A stretch of 64,000 nt of DNA from Chelatococcus caeni (GCF_014196925.1 NZ_JACIEN010000001.1:682001-746000); one strand, 5' to 3'. Positions 1 to 11,418 are shown, counted from the stretch's first letter. Made by a program: numbers and translations. Notes: generated from the letters alone by a model not told the origin.

Positions 1-651
1 GACCTGCCGCTGAAAAGCCCCGAGGAACTGATCGTGCTCGCCTCCATCGTGGAGAAGGAGACCGGCGTGGCGGACGAGCGGCCGCGGGTCGCGGCCGTGT
101 TCGTCAACCGACTTCGCAAGGGCATGAAGCTGCAGTCCGACCCGACGATCGTCTACGGCCTCGTCGGCGGCAAGGGCACGCTCGGCCGCGGCATCCGGCG
201 CAGCGAGATCAACCAGGCGACGCCCTACAACACCTACGTCATCCCCGGCCTGCCGCCGGGCCCCATCGCCAATCCGGGCCGCGACGCGCTGCAGGCGGCG
301 GCGCGGCCGAGCAATACGAACGACCTCTATTTCGTCGCCGACGGCAGCGGTGGCCATGCCTTCTCGGAGACGCTCGACCAGCACAACCGCAATGTGCGGC
401 AGTGGCGCCGGATCGAGGCGGAGCGTGCGCCGACCGGCACCGCTCCCGAGGTGGACCGGGTCGACCCCGATGAAGAGGGGGCCGAGGGCGCCAAGCCGGC
501 GGGCGAGCCGCAGCGGCAGGGCGCCGCCGGCTCCCGCGGACCGAAGATCTACGACGCCTCGGAAGGGACGCCGAAGGATCCGCTGCGGAACAAGACCTTC
601 GATCTCACCTCGCCCAAGGTGGTGCCGGACGTCAGCACTCTGACGGATTAG
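1..651 (+). CDS. mltG: Endolytic murein transglycosylase MltG, C-terminal part
   Basis: This is the 3' end of an inner-membrane lytic transglycosylase that cuts nascent glycan strands and so helps terminate peptidoglycan synthesis. The reading frame is open from base 1, so the true start lies outside the window and about 216 residues are visible. The catalytic-core signature SIVEKETG, holding the active-site Glu, is followed by FVNRLRKGMKLQSDPTIVYG, an INQATPYNTY segment and the GLPPGPIANPG loop, all typical of the YceG/MltG fold. After the domain comes a Pro/charged tail of about 80 residues that is poorly conserved in the family. The stop is followed by a 110-base gap and then yicC in the same direction, the usual alphaproteobacterial order. 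An apparent GTG start at base 34 is internal to the domain and is not the start. Confidence 0.93.
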   Translation, partial: DLPLKSPEELIVLASIVEKETGVADERPRVAAVFVNRLRKGMKLQSDPTIVYGLVGGKGTLGRGIRRSEINQATPYNTYVIPGLPPGPIANPGRDALQAAARPSNTNDLYFVADGSGGHAFSETLDQHNRNVRQWRRIEAERAPTGTAPEVDRVDPDEEGAEGAKPAGEPQRQGAAGSRGPKIYDASEGTPKDPLRNKTFDLTSPKVVPDVSTLTD

Positions 652-761
652 GCCGTGCCGGCCGGCACGGCTGCTGCGAAGACAGCAGGCGGTTCGGCGA
701 AGTGCCGGCATTTGCGGGCCGCGCCCGAGAGCCGGCCCGATTTTTCATTCGACGAGGCAAC

Positions 762-1649
762 ATGACCCTTCGCAGCATGACCGGCTTCGCCCGCGAGGCG
801 GGCGATACGGGCCCCTATCGCTGGGCCTGGGAGATCAAGACCGTCAACGGCCGCGGGCTCGACCTGCGCCTGCGCCTGCCGCCCGGCCACGAAGGGGTGG
901 GAGAGGCGGCGCGGCAGCTGATCGGCAAGGCGCTCGGCCGCGGCACGTGTCACGCCAATCTCTCGCTCGCCCGCGCCGAGCAGACGCCGGTCGCCCGCAT
1001 CAACACGGCCATGCTGAACGGACTCATCGACACCGTCAAAGGCCTCGCGCTGCCGCCGGGCATCGCGCCGGCGACGCTCGACGGGCTGCTCTCCGTGCGC
1101 GGCGTCGTCGAGATCATCGACGATGCCGACGACGAGGCGCTGCTGACGCGCCTTGCGGCCGATGTCGAGGCGGGGCTGACGCGGGCGCTCGCGGCGCTCG
1201 TCAGCACGCGGACCGCGGAGGGCGAGGCGCTCGCCGCCATCCTGTCCGCCCAGATCGACCGCATCGCGGAGCTCGCCGCCGCCGCCGAGGCCTGCCCGGC
1301 GCGCCAGCCGGAGGCGATCAAGGCCCGCCTCGCCGGGCAGGTGGCCGCTCTCATCGACAGTGACCGGCGCCTCGACGAGACGCGCCTCCACCAGGAGGCG
1401 GTGCTCATCGCGGCCAAGGCCGACATCCGCGAGGAGCTCGACCGCCTGAAGAGCCACGTGGAGAGCGTGCGCGCGCTGCTCGCCGAAGGCGGCGTCATCG
1501 GCCGGCGGCTCGACTTCCTCGCCCAGGAGTTGTCGCGGGAGGCGAACACGCTGTGCGCCAAGGCCGGCGATGCCTCCTTGACGGCCATCGGTCTTGACCT
1601 CAAGACGGTGGTGGAGCAGTTCCGCGAGCAGGTCCAGAACGTCGAATGA
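762..1649 (+). CDS. yicC: YicC/YloC family endoribonuclease
   Basis: A 295-residue protein of the YicC/YloC family, whose members act as endoribonucleases in RNA turnover. It opens with the family hallmark [11 protein letters not shown] and closes with the conserved [18 protein letters not shown], so both the N-terminal YicC domain and the C-terminal DUF1732 domain are complete. The ATG at 762 is chosen because it gives the conserved N-terminus and has GAGG six bases upstream; an in-frame upstream ATG at 702 would add 20 residues unlike the family. The stop TGA overlaps the gmk start as ATGA, which indicates translational coupling with guanylate kinase, a pairing widely conserved in bacteria. 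Confidence 0.95.
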   Translation: MTLRSMTGFAREAGDTGPYRWAWEIKTVNGRGLDLRLRLPPGHEGVGEAARQLIGKALGRGTCHANLSLARAEQTPVARINTAMLNGLIDTVKGLALPPGIAPATLDGLLSVRGVVEIIDDADDEALLTRLAADVEAGLTRALAALVSTRTAEGEALAAILSAQIDRIAELAAAAEACPARQPEAIKARLAGQVAALIDSDRRLDETRLHQEAVLIAAKADIREELDRLKSHVESVRALLAEGGVIGRRLDFLAQELSREANTLCAKAGDASLTAIGLDLKTVVEQFREQVQNVE

Positions 1650-2317
1650 GCAAGCCTTCCCCCGGTCCCGCGATCGAGCGTCGCGGGCTCGTCCTCATCC
1701 TGTCCTCGCCCTCCGGCGCCGGCAAGACCACGCTCACGCGCAACATGATCGAGAAGGCGGAGCTCGGGCTGCGCCTGTCCATCTCCGTCACCACGCGCCA
1801 GCGCCGCCCGTCCGAGATCGACGGCGTGCACTACCATTTCATCGAGAAGGACCAGTTCATCTTCATGCGCGACCGGGGCGACCTGATCGAGTGGGCGGAG
1901 GTGCACGGCAACTTCTACGGCACGCCGCGCCGGCCGGTGGAGGAGGCGCTCGCCGCCGGCCAGGACATGGTCTTCGACATCGACTGGCAGGGCACGCAGC
2001 AGATCGTCGAGAAGATGCGCCCGGACGTGGTCACCTGCTTCATCCTGCCGCCGTCGATGGCGGAGCTGAAGGCGCGGCTGGACCGCCGCGCCGAGGATGC
2101 CGAGGACGTCATCGCGAAGCGTTTGCAGAACGCCCGCGACGAGATCGCCCGCTGGCCGCTCTACGACTATGTCCTCGTCAATGACGACCTCGGCCGGGCC
2201 TTCAACGAGCTCGTCGCGATCCTCACGGCCGAGCGGCTGAAGCGCGAGCGTCGCATCGGGCTCGAAGCCTTCGTCGGCAAGCTGCTCAGCGAGGAGAAGG
2301 GCCGGTCGCCGCGCTGA
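1646..2317 (+). CDS. gmk: Guanylate kinase
   Basis: Cytoplasmic enzyme phosphorylating GMP/dGMP to GDP/dGDP with ATP. The 223-residue protein has the P-loop SPSGAGKT at about residues 21-28, the GMP-binding stretch [19 protein letters not shown], and the [11 protein letters not shown] segment of the kinase core. Length is normal for the family. The start ATG overlaps the yicC stop by four bases. The gene ends in a 112-base gap facing rsmA, which reads the opposite way; no clear terminator is visible there. In the same window guaB and guaA make the GMP that this enzyme uses, though far away. Confidence 0.97.
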   Translation: MSKPSPGPAIERRGLVLILSSPSGAGKTTLTRNMIEKAELGLRLSISVTTRQRRPSEIDGVHYHFIEKDQFIFMRDRGDLIEWAEVHGNFYGTPRRPVEEALAAGQDMVFDIDWQGTQQIVEKMRPDVVTCFILPPSMAELKARLDRRAEDAEDVIAKRLQNARDEIARWPLYDYVLVNDDLGRAFNELVAILTAERLKRERRIGLEAFVGKLLSEEKGRSPR

Positions 2318-2429
2318 TCCTCGTCGCCGGCGGTTGGCGCGGCCCATCGGCGCAACAGGCACATCAGCGGTCGCTCGAACCGGTGGTGGACGAGGAGCGC
2401 GGCGACGCCCCGGAGAGGGGACCAACGGC

Positions 2430-3287
2430 TCAAAGGTCCGGGCCCCGATCGAGCGCCCGCGCCAGGGCGAGATAGCCGGCAACGGGGATCTCTTCGGCGC
2501 GCGCCGTGGGCGTGAGGCCGGCAGCCGCGATGAGGCGCGTCGCGTCGCCTCCGGCGATGCCCTTGAGGCTCTGGCGCAGCATCTTGCGCCGCTGCCCGAA
2601 GGCGGCCTGGGTGACCGCCTCGAGCGCGCCGAGGCGGCAGGGCTCGGGCTCCGCCCGCGGCAGGATGCGCACCACCGACGAGACGACCTTCGGCGGCGGC
2701 ACGAAGGCCGAGGGCGAGACGTCGAAGGCGATCGCGGCCTGCGCGCGCCAGCCCGTCAGCACGCCGAGGCGGCCATAGTCCTTCGGGCGCCGCTCGTCGG
2801 CCACGATGCGTTCGGCGACCTCGCGCTGGAACATCAGCGTCAGCGATGCCCACCACGGCGGCCACGGCTCGGCCGTCAGCCAACCGATGAGGAGGGCGGT
2901 GCCGACATTGTAGGGCAGGTTGGCCACGATGCGCGCCGGCCCGGGCGGCAGATGGGCCGTGGGGTCGAGCTCAAGCGCATCGGCATTGATCACCGTGAGG
3001 CGGCCGGGATAGCGCTCGGCGATCTCGGCAAGCGCCGGCAGGCAGCGCTCGTCGCGCTCGATGGCGAGCACGTGCCGCGCGCCGCCGGCAAGAAGCGCGC
3101 GCGTCAGCCCGCCGGGGCCCGGTCCGACCTCGACCACGTTGACGCCGTCGAGCGGGCCGGAGGCGCGCGCGATGCGCATGGTCAGGTTGAGGTCGAACAG
3201 GAAGTTCTGGCCGAGCGACTTCTTCGGCATCAGCCCGTGCCGCTGCACCACCTCGCGCAGCGGCGGCAGGTCGTCGATGGCGCTCAT
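2430..3287 (-). CDS. rsmA: 16S rRNA (adenine1518/1519-N6)-dimethyltransferase
   Basis: Dimethylates two adjacent adenosines in helix 45 of 16S rRNA late in 30S assembly (KsgA). The 285-residue product shows the N-terminal [11 protein letters not shown] motif, the SAM-binding EVGPGPGG loop at residues 53-60 and the catalytic NLPYN at 123-127, with FVPPPKV downstream. The start at 3287 is chosen because it gives MSAIDDLPP ahead of the conserved motif and overlaps the pdxA stop as ATGA; the open frame extends 67 codons further upstream but that part is antisense-like sequence inside pdxA. It is the last gene of the lptF-lptG-lptD-pdxA-rsmA run. Confidence 0.96.
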   Translation of the reverse strand: MSAIDDLPPLREVVQRHGLMPKKSLGQNFLFDLNLTMRIARASGPLDGVNVVEVGPGPGGLTRALLAGGARHVLAIERDERCLPALAEIAERYPGRLTVINADALELDPTAHLPPGPARIVANLPYNVGTALLIGWLTAEPWPPWWASLTLMFQREVAERIVADERRPKDYGRLGVLTGWRAQAAIAFDVSPSAFVPPPKVVSSVVRILPRAEPEPCRLGALEAVTQAAFGQRRKMLRQSLKGIAGGDATRLIAAAGLTPTARAEEIPVAGYLALARALDRGPDL

Positions 3288-4294
3288 GCCCCGGCCGCCG
3301 CCAGCCGGCCCGCGAGCCTGATCGCCGCGCACAGGCTGTCCGCCCGCGCCACGCCCTTGCCGGCGATGTCGAAAGCCGTGCCGTGGTCCGGCGACGTGCG
3401 GATGAAGGGCAGGCCGAGCGTCACGTTGACCGCCTCGTCGAAGGCGAGCGCCTTGATCGGGATGAGCGCCTGGTCGTGATACATGCACAGCGCCGCGTCA
3501 TAGCCGCGCCGCGCCCGGGCATGGAACATGGTGTCGGCGGGGTAGGGGCCGCCGGCCTCGACGCCCTCCGCGCGCAGGGCCGCGACCGCCGGGACGATGA
3601 CGGTCTCGTCTTCCGATCCGAGCGCGCCCTTTTCGCCGGCGTGCGGATTGAGGCCGGCGACCGCGAGCCGCGGCCGGGCGATGCCGAAGCGCTCCTTGAG
3701 GTCGCGCGCCACGATGCGCCCGGTCTCCACGATCAGCTCGCGCGTCAGCGCCGCCGGAACGGCGGCAAGGGGGATGTGGACGGTGACCGGCACGACCGCG
3801 AGCTCCTCGCTCCACAGCATCATGACCGGATGTGGCGCGGGCTCGCCGGGGCCGGCGGCGAGCGCGGCGAGATATTCCGTGTGGCCCGGATGGGCAAAGC
3901 CCGCCTCGTAGAGGACGTGCTTGGCGATCGGATTGGTGACGACGGCCGCGCAGCGGCCCTCCTGGGTCAGGCGCACCGCAAGGTCGATGGCGGCGATGGT
4001 GCCGGCCGCCCAGCGCGGCGAGGGGGTGCCCGGAACGGCATCGACGGCGTGCCCGATGTCGATGACGGGCAGGGCCGTATCGAACAGCGCGGCGGCGGTG
4101 TCCGGCGTCGCCTCCTCAATCGCGACGTCGAGCGACAGGCGTCCGGCGAGGCCCTTCATGAAGGCGGGTGAGCCGATGAACGCGAAGGGCGGCAGGCCCT
4201 CTTCGCGGCGCCGCAGCCAAGCGCTGAGAGTGATCTCGGGGCCGATGCCTGCGGGATCACCCTGCGTCAGCGCGAGGACCTTGTCGCCAGCCAT
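3284..4294 (-). CDS. pdxA: 4-hydroxythreonine-4-phosphate dehydrogenase
   Basis: Catalyses the NAD-dependent oxidation of 4-phosphohydroxy-L-threonine in the deoxyxylulose-dependent route to pyridoxal phosphate. The 336-residue product begins with the family pattern [15 protein letters not shown] and contains the metal-ligand and active-site histidine segments [21 protein letters not shown] and [11 protein letters not shown]. Length is normal. Its stop overlaps rsmA by four bases and its start sits one base from the lptD stop. In most related genomes surA lies between lptD and pdxA; here there is no room for it. Confidence 0.96.
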   Translation of the reverse strand: MAGDKVLALTQGDPAGIGPEITLSAWLRRREEGLPPFAFIGSPAFMKGLAGRLSLDVAIEEATPDTAAALFDTALPVIDIGHAVDAVPGTPSPRWAAGTIAAIDLAVRLTQEGRCAAVVTNPIAKHVLYEAGFAHPGHTEYLAALAAGPGEPAPHPVMMLWSEELAVVPVTVHIPLAAVPAALTRELIVETGRIVARDLKERFGIARPRLAVAGLNPHAGEKGALGSEDETVIVPAVAALRAEGVEAGGPYPADTMFHARARRGYDAALCMYHDQALIPIKALAFDEAVNVTLGLPFIRTSPDHGTAFDIAGKGVARADSLCAAIRLAGRLAAAGA

Positions 4295-4295
4295 G

Positions 4296-6857
4296 TCAGT
4301 TGCTGCTCACCCCGTCCGTGACCGAGGAGCCGCTGTCGATCTGGTACTGGTAGCTGACCTCGCCGATCGTCCGGAGCTCCAGCCGGAACATGACCGTCTG
4401 GTCGCGGTTCTTCGTGCCGGTGGCGGCGTCCTTGTAGCTTGACGAATAGGTGATGCCGAACAGCGTGCACTCGTCCTGGTAGACGGCGCCGAGCGAGACG
4501 CCGGCCACGGTCCAGGGATTGGACTTGGCATAGGGCTGGCTCGGGTTCTCGATGTAGCGCTGGCGGTCCTGGAGGTAGCGGTCGAGATCGAGCAGGATCG
4601 AGCCGTTCAGCGACCAGTTTTCGGACAGCTTCAGGTTGGCGCTCGTCAGCAGGCCCTCGCGGCGCGTCGGATAGCCGAGCTCCGGCTGGGCGGCGTAGCG
4701 GGCATACATCACGCTGGTCGTGACCGGCCCGAGCACCGCATTGGCCTGCAGCTCGAGGCGACGCAGGCCGAAATTCTCCTCGTCGAAGCGTCCGCGGCCG
4801 GTGAAGGACAGCTTCGAGCTCGGCGCAAGATGAACGCGGCCGACATAATCGGAGCGCGAGGTGTCGAGGCCCGAGTTGAGGCCGACATGGGCGATGTCGC
4901 CCGCGGCATAGGAGTTCGTGCCGGCGAGCTGGTAGGACTGGCCGAAGAGCACGTCGGCATAGCCGCCGTTGTCCATGGTCAGGGCATACTTGATCCCGAC
5001 ATTGGCCCTGACGCCGCCCTCGACGCGGTCGTAGCCCGAGAACTTGTTCCACTCGAACAGGTTGGTGTCGTCGAAGACGAGGCTCTGCGCGTCCTCGTTC
5101 GGCAATTGCCCGATCCGCGTCTCGTTCGGTCGCACCACGATCTGGCCGATCGGCTCGATGGTGTGCGTGCCGAGGCCGTTGGTGGCGGCGATCAGCGGGT
5201 AGCGATATTCGATGCCGACGGCCGGCATGGCCCGTGCGAGGAAGTTCTCGTTCGGGTTGAGGAAGTTCGAGATCTCGCCGTTCTGGTAGCGGGTGGTGTT
5301 GATGTCGAGCGCATAGGCATCGACGCGAACACCGGCGAAGGGCGTCCACACCTGGCCGAGCGGATCGATGAAGCTGCGCCGCCAGGACAGGCCGACGGAG
5401 GCGCGCGTCGTCGTGCCGCCGACGCCGCGCACGAGGCAGTCCGCCGGGGTGAACGTCGAGCAGGTGTAGTAGATCGACTGCCCGTTCGTGTAGGTGAACA
5501 ACGGCGTCGACAGTGCGTTGGGCACGCTCGCGTACTGGGCCGCGTCGCGCGTCAGGCTGGTGACGTTGGCGTCGATCGCGACCTCGCCGCCGAGGAAGCT
5601 GGGGCCGGGCAGGCGCTTGTTGTAGTCGAAGACCGGGTGCACGACCGGCTGCTGCTTCTGCCAGTCCTCGTAGGTCAGCGCGCGGAAGTAGTAGCCGCGC
5701 AGGTCGAAGAAGCCGGTGTCGCTGCGACCTGTCAGGTAGACGGTCGAGGTCGATTCCTTGAAATAGGTCGAGGTGAGGCTCTCGCTCTTGATCTTGTAGT
5801 TCTGCAGGAACCACTTGTCCGAGAGGACGGCGACGTCCCAGCCCCATTTCCACTGCTGGTTGATGTCGAAGCGGCCCGTCGACTCCACCGAGCCGCGGAA
5901 CGTCTTGTCGCCGGCGCCGAACGGCGGCTGCAGGAAGGCGTCCTTGTCCTGCTGGAAGATGCCGGCCGCGCGGATGTTGTAGGAGCCGTTCATCAGCCGG
6001 TGCCGCCACTCCACCTGGCCGAGCAGGCCCTGGCGGCTGAGGATGGTCGGCGTGATGGTGAGGTCGTAGTTCGGCGCCAGATTCCAGAAGAACGGCAGCG
6101 AGGCGCCGTAGCCGAGGGACGTGGAGGTCACGAAGCGCGGGGCGAGGAAGCCCGTCTTGCGCTTCACCGTCGGGTCGGGCGTCGAGAAATACGGCATGTA
6201 GAGGAGAGGAACGCCCCAGAACTCGATGGTGGCGTCCTCGTAATAGATCATCTGCTCGCTGTTGTTGTGGATGATCTTGGCGGCCTTGACCTGCCACAGC
6301 GGCGGGCGCGTGGGGTCCTTCTTGCAGGCCTCGCAGGCGGTGTAGGTGCCCTTCTCGAAGACGGTGGATTCGCCGCTGGTGCGCTCGGCGCGCGGGGCGG
6401 AGAAGCGCGTCTTGTCGGTCGTCTCGACGCGCAGCGAATCGATGAAGCCGTCCCGGAAGTCGTCCGTCAGCTCGAATCGCTCGCCCGTGGCGACGGTGCC
6501 GTCGGTCTCGGTCAGCCGGGCATTGCCCTCGGCATGGACGCGGCGAGTGTTGCGGTCATAGGTGACCCTGTCGGCCTCGAGCACGCGCCCCTGGTAGTAG
6601 AGGTGCACGTCGCCGACGGCCGAAACCGTGTTCTTGTCGTTGTTGTAGACGATCTCCCGCGCCTCGACGACGAGGCGCTCATCCTGGTTGCTGCTCTGCT
6701 GGGCGGTCGCGGTAAGGCGGTCGTTGAGCGTGCCCTGCGCGATCGCCGGCCCCGACGCGCCGACGCATAGCGCCGCCGCGATCGCTAGCCCTGCGACCGT
6801 GCCGTAACTCGAGCGCATACCCATACCCTGCCGGTTCCTGCCTGGCCCACGGCGCAT
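4296..6857 (-). CDS. lptD: LPS-assembly protein LptD
   Basis: Outer-membrane beta-barrel that inserts lipopolysaccharide into the outer leaflet, the last step of the Lpt bridge. The 853-residue precursor has a signal peptide (basic start, hydrophobic [15 protein letters not shown], cleavage near AIAQG), an N-terminal OstA/LptA-like jelly-roll (about residues 60-170, with [21 protein letters not shown]) and a C-terminal barrel rich in alternating strands. Cysteines occur near the N-domain (CEACKK), mid-barrel (CSTFTPADC) and near the C-terminus (CTLFG), so inter-domain disulphides are possible. The start at 6857 is fixed by AGGAGG seven bases upstream and by a TGATG overlap with the lptG stop; later ATGs at 6824 and 6818 lack this. 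Co-transcribed with lptF and lptG. Confidence 0.94.
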   Translation of the reverse strand: MRRGPGRNRQGMGMRSSYGTVAGLAIAAALCVGASGPAIAQGTLNDRLTATAQQSSNQDERLVVEAREIVYNNDKNTVSAVGDVHLYYQGRVLEADRVTYDRNTRRVHAEGNARLTETDGTVATGERFELTDDFRDGFIDSLRVETTDKTRFSAPRAERTSGESTVFEKGTYTACEACKKDPTRPPLWQVKAAKIIHNNSEQMIYYEDATIEFWGVPLLYMPYFSTPDPTVKRKTGFLAPRFVTSTSLGYGASLPFFWNLAPNYDLTITPTILSRQGLLGQVEWRHRLMNGSYNIRAAGIFQQDKDAFLQPPFGAGDKTFRGSVESTGRFDINQQWKWGWDVAVLSDKWFLQNYKIKSESLTSTYFKESTSTVYLTGRSDTGFFDLRGYYFRALTYEDWQKQQPVVHPVFDYNKRLPGPSFLGGEVAIDANVTSLTRDAAQYASVPNALSTPLFTYTNGQSIYYTCSTFTPADCLVRGVGGTTTRASVGLSWRRSFIDPLGQVWTPFAGVRVDAYALDINTTRYQNGEISNFLNPNENFLARAMPAVGIEYRYPLIAATNGLGTHTIEPIGQIVVRPNETRIGQLPNEDAQSLVFDDTNLFEWNKFSGYDRVEGGVRANVGIKYALTMDNGGYADVLFGQSYQLAGTNSYAAGDIAHVGLNSGLDTSRSDYVGRVHLAPSSKLSFTGRGRFDEENFGLRRLELQANAVLGPVTTSVMYARYAAQPELGYPTRREGLLTSANLKLSENWSLNGSILLDLDRYLQDRQRYIENPSQPYAKSNPWTVAGVSLGAVYQDECTLFGITYSSSYKDAATGTKNRDQTVMFRLELRTIGEVSYQYQIDSGSSVTDGVSSN

Positions 6858-7948
6858 CAGCCATCCTCCTGGTAGAGGAGGGCGAGCACCCCGAGCAAGC
6901 TGCCAACGACTGCCGGAAACCACGCCGCGACCGGCGGACTGACGAGGCCCGACGCGCCGAGGTCCTTCATGACTTCGGTCGCAACATAAAGCACGAAGCC
7001 TGCGACGACGCCACCGAGAACCATCCGCGCTACACCACCAAATCGGAAAAACCTTAAGGAAAAAGATGCGGCCACCAGCACCATGGCGACGAACAGCAAA
7101 GGCCGCGCCAGCAGCATGTCGCGCTGCAGGCGGTAGCGGGTGGCGTCGAGCCCCGCCCGCTCCGTGCGCTCGATGACGCCGGATAGGCTCCAGAACGGCA
7201 CGGCGTCGGGCGAGGTGAAGCTCTGCCTGACCTGGGCAGGGTCCAGCGTCGTGGCGAGGTGATAGCTGTCGTGGCTGCGCGGCTCCGCATCGACGGAGAG
7301 GATGCGCGCGTCCTTAAGGTCCCAGTAACCTTCTTTCAACTCGGCCTGGCTCGCCTCGATGCGCTCGCGGAAGGCGCCGTCGGGCGCGAACAGGAAGACG
7401 GTGACGCGCGCGAGCGTGGTCGAGTTCTCCACCGCGACATCGGCGCGGATGATGGCCTGACCGTCGACGCTGCTCTGGCGCAGCCACAGCTCCTGCCCAG
7501 CGGAGGAACGGGTGGCGCTCGCGAAGATGCGCCCCTCGATCGCGCTCGCCTGCTGCTTCATCAGGGCCGACAGCGGGTTGTAGAGCATGACCGAGGCAAG
7601 GCCGATGCCGAGCGCCACCAGGAGGCCCGGCTGCAGGAACTGCCAGACGGAGATGCCGGCGGCGCGCGCCACGACGAGCTCCAGCCGGCGGCTGAGGTTG
7701 AGGAGGGCCGCCATGGCCCCGAAGAGCATGGCGAAGGGTAGCACCTGCTCGGCCACCGCCGGCGTGCGCAGCAGCGACAGCGTCGCCATCAGGCCGCTCG
7801 AGGCGCCCTGGGCGTCGCCGGCGCGGCGCATCAGCTCGACGAAATCGAGCGTGTAGATGAGGGCGAAGACCGTGCCGAAGACCCCCGCGATCATGACGAG
7901 GAAGCGGGCGGAGAAATAGCGGGTCAGCGTCGGGCCGATGAGCTGCAT
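6857..7948 (-). CDS. lptG: LPS export ABC transporter permease LptG
   Basis: Inner-membrane half-permease of the LptB2FG extractor that lifts LPS out of the inner membrane. The 363-residue protein shows the YjgP/YjgQ pattern: TM segments near the N-terminus (FLVMIAGVFGTVFALIYTL and others), a periplasmic beta-jellyroll in the middle (about residues 130-260) and TM segments at the C-terminus ending close to LLYQEDG. The ATG at 7948 begins MQLIGPTLTRYFSARF, a good family N-terminus, and is one base after the lptF stop; the frame is open 96 codons upstream but that is the shadow of lptF. lptB and lptC are not in the window. Confidence 0.93.
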   Translation of the reverse strand: MQLIGPTLTRYFSARFLVMIAGVFGTVFALIYTLDFVELMRRAGDAQGASSGLMATLSLLRTPAVAEQVLPFAMLFGAMAALLNLSRRLELVVARAAGISVWQFLQPGLLVALGIGLASVMLYNPLSALMKQQASAIEGRIFASATRSSAGQELWLRQSSVDGQAIIRADVAVENSTTLARVTVFLFAPDGAFRERIEASQAELKEGYWDLKDARILSVDAEPRSHDSYHLATTLDPAQVRQSFTSPDAVPFWSLSGVIERTERAGLDATRYRLQRDMLLARPLLFVAMVLVAASFSLRFFRFGGVARMVLGGVVAGFVLYVATEVMKDLGASGLVSPPVAAWFPAVVGSLLGVLALLYQEDG

Positions 7949-7949
7949 G

Positions 7950-9110
7950 TCAGGCTCTCCGCACCCGCGGCAGGAAGGCAGTGAGGCGCGCGGCTGCGGC
8001 GTCGGCGAGGCGCGACATGCGGCGCTTGACGCCGTGCCCGCCGAAGATGAGGAAGAGCGCGCCGAGGCTGCCGAGGATCGGCGCGCCGTAGACGCCGGCG
8101 ACCGCGGCCGGGGTCCGCACCAGGGCGCTCGAGGCCGCAAAGCCGGCGATGCGCACCAGCACGACGGCGACGAGCGCGGCGGCCATGGCCGAGCCGCGGC
8201 CCTGGCGCGTCGTGCGCGGCTCGCCGAGCGCGGCAAAGGCGATCAGCGTGAAGGCGATGGCATAGAGCGGGGCGGCGAAGCGCTCGTGCAGCTCGGCGCG
8301 GAAGCGCCCCTCCTGCATCTTGTAGTAGGTCTCCTCGCTGTCGGGGAAGAGAAGCTCCATGGTGGAGCGCTCGCGCGGCTTGTAGACGATGTCGCCGCCG
8401 TCCTGGCCGAAGCTCGACAGGTCGATGGCGTAGCGCTCGAAGGTGACGATGGCGGAATCGCGGCTGTTCGGCTCCTGCCGCTGCACCGATCCCTTCTCGA
8501 GGATGAGGTAGCTCTGGCCCTCGACGTCCACCGTCTGGCCGCGTTCGGCGAGGTAGATCGTCGTCCGCTCCGGATCGCGCCGGTCCTGCATGAAGATGCC
8601 GAGCAGCGCATCGCCGGATCGCTGGCGGAAATGGAACGTCAGGCCCGATTCGAGCGTGGTGAACTGGCCTTCCTTGACGATCGTGGCGACGAAATCCGCG
8701 CGGATCTGCGTGATGAGATCGCGCAGGGCGGCAAAGCTCGCCGGCATGAGGTGGATCGTCATGGCCGCGACGACGATGCTCACCACGAGCATGATGGCCG
8801 CGAAGGGCCGCAGCAGCCGCGCCGGCGCCATGCCGGCCGCGCTCATGACGATGAGCTCCGAATCGCCGTTGAGCTTGTTGAGCGCATAGAGCGTGGCGAT
8901 GAACAGGGCGACGGGCGCGATGATGGTGATGAGCGCCGGCAGCGACAGCATCGTCACCGTGAGGAAGATGGCGAAGGTCTGCCCCTTGCCGGTGACGAGG
9001 TCGAGCTCCCGGAGGATCTGCGTGACCCAGATGACGAGCGTGAGCGCCACGAGGCAGGCCACGAAGGCGACGGCCGCATTGCGCATGATGTATCGCTCGA
9101 TCTGGCCCAT
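7950..9110 (-). CDS. lptF: LPS export ABC transporter permease LptF
   Basis: Partner half-permease of LptG in the LPS extraction complex. The 386-residue product starts [16 protein letters not shown] and carries N-terminal TM helices, a middle periplasmic domain with the strand pattern seen in LptG, and C-terminal TM helices. The ATG at 9110 is preferred over a TTG one codon upstream. It is the first gene of the minus-strand cluster lptF-lptG-lptD-pdxA-rsmA; the 218-base gap to the divergent pepA must hold the promoters for both directions, but I cannot point to a convincing box. Confidence 0.94.
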   Translation of the reverse strand: MGQIERYIMRNAAVAFVACLVALTLVIWVTQILRELDLVTGKGQTFAIFLTVTMLSLPALITIIAPVALFIATLYALNKLNGDSELIVMSAAGMAPARLLRPFAAIMLVVSIVVAAMTIHLMPASFAALRDLITQIRADFVATIVKEGQFTTLESGLTFHFRQRSGDALLGIFMQDRRDPERTTIYLAERGQTVDVEGQSYLILEKGSVQRQEPNSRDSAIVTFERYAIDLSSFGQDGGDIVYKPRERSTMELLFPDSEETYYKMQEGRFRAELHERFAAPLYAIAFTLIAFAALGEPRTTRQGRGSAMAAALVAVVLVRIAGFAASSALVRTPAAVAGVYGAPILGSLGALFLIFGGHGVKRRMSRLADAAAARLTAFLPRVRRA

Positions 9111-9328
9111 CAATCTCGCCCGGTCGCGCCCTGTCCGTCCTTCGTGGGCTTGGAGCTAATCTCCCGCAGCCACTTCGGCAAGAGGCAAGACGTGCCGCCT
9201 CGCTTTCTTGTCATTCCCGCGCCGGCCTGCCCAAGGCAACCGCGCATGTTATATGTGCCACGGACGACGGGCCGGATTCGCGGCAGCAACTGCCGGGCCG
9301 CGCGCAGAACGGCAACGGGGACGACGAC

Positions 9329-10831
9329 ATGGCGCAGAACGTGAAGCTCGAGTTCAAGCCTTACGACAAGCTGACGGACGGGGGCGACGTGGTCGTCTTC
9401 GTGGGCGCCGACCGCAAGAGCGCGCTCGCCGCTGCCGGTGTCGTCGGGGCGGGTCTCGACGAGGCGATCGCGCGCGCTGCCGATCTCGAGCGCTTCAAGG
9501 GCAAGGCCAAGAGCCTGCTCGTGCTGACTGCTCCGCACGGCCTTTCCGCCGACCGGCTGATCGTCGCCGGGCTCGGCGAGGGCGAGGAGCGGGCCAAGCT
9601 CGACTGGGCTGCCCTGGGTGGGGCCGTCTGCGCGAAGCTCTCGGCCGGCGGCCATGCGCGCGTCCTCTTCGAGGCGCCGGGCGAAGCGCCTGTTTCGGCC
9701 GAGGCCGCGGCTGATTTCGCGCTCGGCCTTCTCCTGCGTTCCTACCGCTTCGACCGCTACAAGACGAAGAAGAAGGACGACGACAACGGCGGCGCGCCGG
9801 CGCGGGTCACGCTCCACGTCGCCGATCCGGCGGCGGCCAAGCGCGCCTGGAAGGCGCGCGCGGCGGTGGCCGACGGCGTCTTCCTCGCCCGCGATCTCGT
9901 CAACGAGCCGCCGAACGTGCTCTTCCCCGCCGCCTTCGCCGACCGTGCGGCGGAGCTCGCCAGGCTCGGCGTCGACATCGAGGTGCTCGACGAGAAGGCC
10001 ATGAAGAAGCTCGGCATGCGGGCGCTGCTCGGTGTCGGCCAGGGCTCGCACAACGAGAGCCGCGTCGTCGTCATGCGCTGGAACGGCGCCAAGGACGACG
10101 TGAAGCCCGTCGCCTTCGTCGGCAAAGGCGTCACCTTCGACACGGGCGGCATTTCCATCAAGCCGTCGCAGAGCATGGAGGACATGAAGGGCGACATGGC
10201 GGGCGCCGCCTGCGTCGTCGGCCTCATGCACGCGCTCGCCGCACGCAAGGCGAAGGTCAACGCCATCGGCGCGATCGGCCTCGTCGAGAACATGCCGGAC
10301 GGCAAGGCGCAGCGTCCGGGCGACATCGTCACCTCGATGTCGGGCCAGACCATCGAGATCATCAACACAGACGCCGAGGGCCGCCTCGTGCTCGCCGACG
10401 TGCTCTGGCACGTGCAGGACAAGTACGGCCCCGCCTTCATGGTCGACCTCGCGACGCTGACCGGCGCCATCCTGGTGGCGCTCGGCACCGAGCATGCCGG
10501 CCTCTTCACCAACAACGACGAGCTCGCCGAGCGGCTCGCCGCCGCCGGCAGCGCCACGGGCGAGAAGGTGTGGCGCCTGCCGCTCGCGCCCGAATACGAC
10601 AAGCTCATCGATTCCAAGTTCGCCGACATGAAGAACACCGGCGGGCGCAACGGCGGCTCCATCACCGCGGCCCAGTTCCTGCAGCGCTTCGTCAACAACA
10701 CGCCGTGGGCGCATCTCGACATCGCCGGCACCGGCATGTCCTCGCCGGCGAACGACATCAACCAGAGCTGGGGCTCGGGCTGGGGCGTGCGGCTGCTCGA
10801 CCGGCTGGTCAAGGACCATTACGAGAGCTGA
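9329..10831 (+). CDS. pepA: Leucyl aminopeptidase (M17)
   Basis: Cytosolic di-metal aminopeptidase removing N-terminal residues from peptides; in some bacteria PepA also binds DNA. The 500-residue product has the complete M17 catalytic domain: [16 protein letters not shown] with the first metal ligands, [12 protein letters not shown], and the signature [14 protein letters not shown] with catalytic and metal-binding Asp and Glu. The N-terminal macro-like domain covers about residues 1-165 and contains a Lys-rich linker [14 protein letters not shown] at 9329. Followed after 11 bases by holC, an order conserved in many Proteobacteria. Confidence 0.96.
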   Translation: MAQNVKLEFKPYDKLTDGGDVVVFVGADRKSALAAAGVVGAGLDEAIARAADLERFKGKAKSLLVLTAPHGLSADRLIVAGLGEGEERAKLDWAALGGAVCAKLSAGGHARVLFEAPGEAPVSAEAAADFALGLLLRSYRFDRYKTKKKDDDNGGAPARVTLHVADPAAAKRAWKARAAVADGVFLARDLVNEPPNVLFPAAFADRAAELARLGVDIEVLDEKAMKKLGMRALLGVGQGSHNESRVVVMRWNGAKDDVKPVAFVGKGVTFDTGGISIKPSQSMEDMKGDMAGAACVVGLMHALAARKAKVNAIGAIGLVENMPDGKAQRPGDIVTSMSGQTIEIINTDAEGRLVLADVLWHVQDKYGPAFMVDLATLTGAILVALGTEHAGLFTNNDELAERLAAAGSATGEKVWRLPLAPEYDKLIDSKFADMKNTGGRNGGSITAAQFLQRFVNNTPWAHLDIAGTGMSSPANDINQSWGSGWGVRLLDRLVKDHYES

Positions 10832-10842
10832 CCGGGAACGCC

Positions 10843-11295
10843 ATGGCCGAGGTGCTCTTCTATCATCTGCAGCGCCAGCCGCTCGAGGCGGTGCTGCCGG
10901 TGCTCGTCACGAGGAGCCTCGATCGCGGCTGGCGCGTCGTCGTCGAGGTGCCCGACGAGGAGCGTCTCGGCGCGCTCGACGATCACCTGTGGACCTTCTC
11001 GGAGGAGAGCTTCCTGCCCCACGGCACCGAGAAGGAGGGGGATGCGGCGAGCCAGCCCGTTCTCCTCACCACCGGGGCGCACAACCCCAATGGCGCGCAG
11101 GTGCGCTTCCTCGCCGCCGCCGCGCGCCTGCCGGAGGCCGTCGACGGCTACGAGCGCATCGTGCTGATGTTCGACGGCAACGACGAGGAGGCGCTCGCCG
11201 CCGCGCGCCAGGAGTGGAAGCGGGCGCGCGAGATGGGCCTCGCCGCCACCTACTGGCAGCAGGACGAGGCGGGCCGCTGGATCAAGAAGGCTTGA
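10843..11295 (+). CDS. holC: DNA polymerase III chi subunit
   Basis: Clamp-loader accessory subunit that links DNA polymerase III to SSB. The 150-residue product starts MAEVLFYHLQRQPLE, has the LVTRSLDRGWRVVV segment and the DDHLWTFSEESFLPHG motif, then VLMFDGNDEEAL, all as in alphaproteobacterial HolC. The ATG at 10843 is chosen by similarity; the frame is open far upstream inside pepA but that portion is a shadow. Eleven bases after pepA, so probably the same transcript. Confidence 0.93.
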   Translation: MAEVLFYHLQRQPLEAVLPVLVTRSLDRGWRVVVEVPDEERLGALDDHLWTFSEESFLPHGTEKEGDAASQPVLLTTGAHNPNGAQVRFLAAAARLPEAVDGYERIVLMFDGNDEEALAAARQEWKRAREMGLAATYWQQDEAGRWIKKA

Positions 11296-11418
11296 ACGGC
11301 CTTTTTCCTGCCACGGGTCCGACGCACCACTGCCGCTCGGCCGTTGCCGGCCCCCTGTCGGTGCAGCCACCCATCGCACGCGGAACATCCCTTCCAAATG
11401 CGCCAGCCGGACGGACCC

